Assembly: GCF_000176135.1 (NCBI RefSeq)
Contig: NZ_ACZN01000017.1
Span: 186,001 to 250,000 of the forward strand
DNA from: Vibrio coralliilyticus ATCC BAA-450
GTDB taxonomy: Bacteria; Pseudomonadota; Gammaproteobacteria; Enterobacterales; Vibrionaceae
DNA length: 64,000 nucleotides
Direction of reading: 5' to 3'
Made by a program: the position numbers and the translations under genes. The notes below the pieces were generated by a model, which ran no database searches, had not been told where the DNA came from, and saw nothing but the letters and a program-made list of their open reading frames with translations. Shown here piece after piece: positions 62,925 to 64,000 of this stretch; position 1 is the stretch's first letter; each line of letters opens with the position of its first letter.

Positions 62925-64000
62925 TTATTCATAGTTGACGGCTTTTTGTTCGCTAAGTTCTTCTAGTATGATTTGTTGAATGACCGCCCTATCTTTTCCG
63001 AGTGATTTTGCTTGATACATTAAGTGGTCAGCATCCGACAACGTAATGTTGAATGACGTTAATGGGTAATAAGCGCAGCCTAAGCTGACCGAGATCGCCT
63101 TATCTTCAATGACAACGCTCCTCACTGAGTGACAAACTTTATGCGCTATTGTTGTCACCTGGCCTAACGAATGCCCACTGACAACAAGCGCAAACTCTTC
63201 ACCGCCGATACGGCCAAACAAATGATCTTTCTTAATCACAGTTCTTACCGCATCCGCTACCTGACGAATCACTGTATCTCCAACTTCATGACCAAAGTTG
63301 TCGTTAATCACCTTGAAGTCGTCTATATCAAAAATCATAACGGCAATCGATTCTGGCACTACAAGCCTTTGCTGGAACTCTTCAACAAAATGGCGACGAT
63401 TGCTTAGCTCTGTTAAAGGATCGGTCTCAGAGAGGACTCTCAGTTCCTGATTCGCTTTCGCCAGCTCCCGAGTTTTCGCGTTAACAGAAAAGCGCAGGAT
63501 AAAGATGTAAGCAACGCCAGCCAGCAAAATCATCAGTATGGCCAACGGCAATAGGTAGTCTGGGTAGACAGTATTGATATACATCCAACGACCGAGAATT
63601 CTTTGTTTATCTTCATTGCTGATCAGTTTAAGGCCATGAGACAAGTGATTTTGAAGCGCAAGGTTGCCTTCAGAGACCGCAGGCCGCAAGTTTCCTGAGT
63701 AGAGGTGTCTTATCCCGATAAACTTATTCAATCCCTTAGTGGTATGAAGGTAGAAGTTTGCAACTTGCAAGTCAGCTACAAATGCGTCGATTTCGCCCGC
63801 AAAAGCTGCGTCGATCATACGTTCATTATTACGAAAAGAAATGATATTGAGATTAGGAAAATGGAGACGAGTAAATTCTTCTTCGTAGGCACCTTTCACT
63901 ACACCAACGAGATGATCATGCTCCCCGCGTAGAAATAGACTCACATCAGAGCCCATCAACCGGCTGCTGATATAGAGTTGCGTATCAATGGACATAATAG
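62925..64000 (-). CDS. Membrane diguanylate cyclase (GGDEF), N-terminus beyond the window
   Basis: At least 356 residues visible; the frame stays open to the window end, so the N-terminus is missing. The visible part starts inside a periplasmic SBP_bac_3-type solute-sensing domain (GAYEEEFTRLHFPNLNIISF, AFAGEIDAFVADLQVANFYL). One membrane helix follows (YLLPLAILMILLAGVAYIFIL), a short coiled linker, and a C-terminal GGDEF domain with RIGGEEFALV (active-site GGEEF), DIDDFKVINDNFGH and LSDADHLMYQAKSLGK. It probably makes c-di-GMP in response to a small periplasmic ligand. No EAL domain. Confidence 0.92.
   Translation of the reverse strand, partial: IMSIDTQLYISSRLMGSDVSLFLRGEHDHLVGVVKGAYEEEFTRLHFPNLNIISFRNNERMIDAAFAGEIDAFVADLQVANFYLHTTKGLNKFIGIRHLYSGNLRPAVSEGNLALQNHLSHGLKLISNEDKQRILGRWMYINTVYPDYLLPLAILMILLAGVAYIFILRFSVNAKTRELAKANQELRVLSETDPLTELSNRRHFVEEFQQRLVVPESIAVMIFDIDDFKVINDNFGHEVGDTVIRQVADAVRTVIKKDHLFGRIGGEEFALVVSGHSLGQVTTIAHKVCHSVRSVVIEDKAISVSLGCAYYPLTSFNITLSDADHLMYQAKSLGKDRAVIQQIILEELSEQKAVNYE

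Overview
The window looks like part of the second chromosome of a Vibrio (or a close Vibrionaceae relative). Evidence: a phaB-phaA-phaP-phaC polyhydroxybutyrate operon in the Vibrio order, a VasH-controlled type VI secretion system (T6SS) with vas-type gene content, typical gammaproteobacterial promoters and terminators, and moderate G+C. No plasmid, phage, integrase, IS or CRISPR signature was seen. Species cannot be fixed from this sequence alone.

Layout. 1-1.3 kb: the 5' part of an MFS transporter, translationally coupled to an Asp/Glu racemase (minus strand). 1.4-6.3 kb: PHB granule operon phaB-A-P-C (minus) with a long AT-rich leader. 6.3-12.4 kb: an RND efflux operon with two lipoprotein adaptors (minus) and a divergent TetR regulator, sharing a promoter region with a repeated candidate operator. 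12.5-20.7 kb: a galactan/galactoside utilisation locus: GalR-like repressor (plus) converging on lacZ - GPH symporter - OmpG-like porin - secreted GH30 endo-beta-1,6-galactanase (minus). A perfect CRP box and a GalR-type operator lie upstream of lacZ.

21-51.7 kb: a complete T6SS. Minus: beta-barrel protein - FHA - tssJ - tssK - tssL. Plus: ImpA-N/TM protein - tssM - Lrp-type regulator. Minus: Ser/Thr kinase - tssA - tssB - tssC - tssE - tssF - tssG. Minus: hcp - vgrG - DUF6484 - unknown - DUF2169 - thiolase-fold protein. Plus: tssH(clpV) - vasH. All thirteen core components are present. No PAAR protein and no PP2C phosphatase are visible. A sigma54-type promoter precedes hcp, matching VasH as its activator.

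51.7-60.8 kb: an accessory operon of unknown function that looks like T6SS cargo: a 581-aa protein, a lipoprotein, a 1581-aa protein with a central OmpA-like domain, and, after a terminator, a second close copy of the lipoprotein. Directly after that second copy I find the frameshifted 5' remnant of a second large-protein gene, in the same ATGA overlap geometry. The locus therefore seems to have held two lipoprotein-effector cassettes, one of which lost its effector and kept its putative immunity gene. This is the best candidate for an undescribed system here.

60.8-64 kb: a non-coding region with a strong candidate small RNA (minus), an M23 endopeptidase gene, a tRNA-Gly(UCC), and a diguanylate cyclase that runs off the window end.
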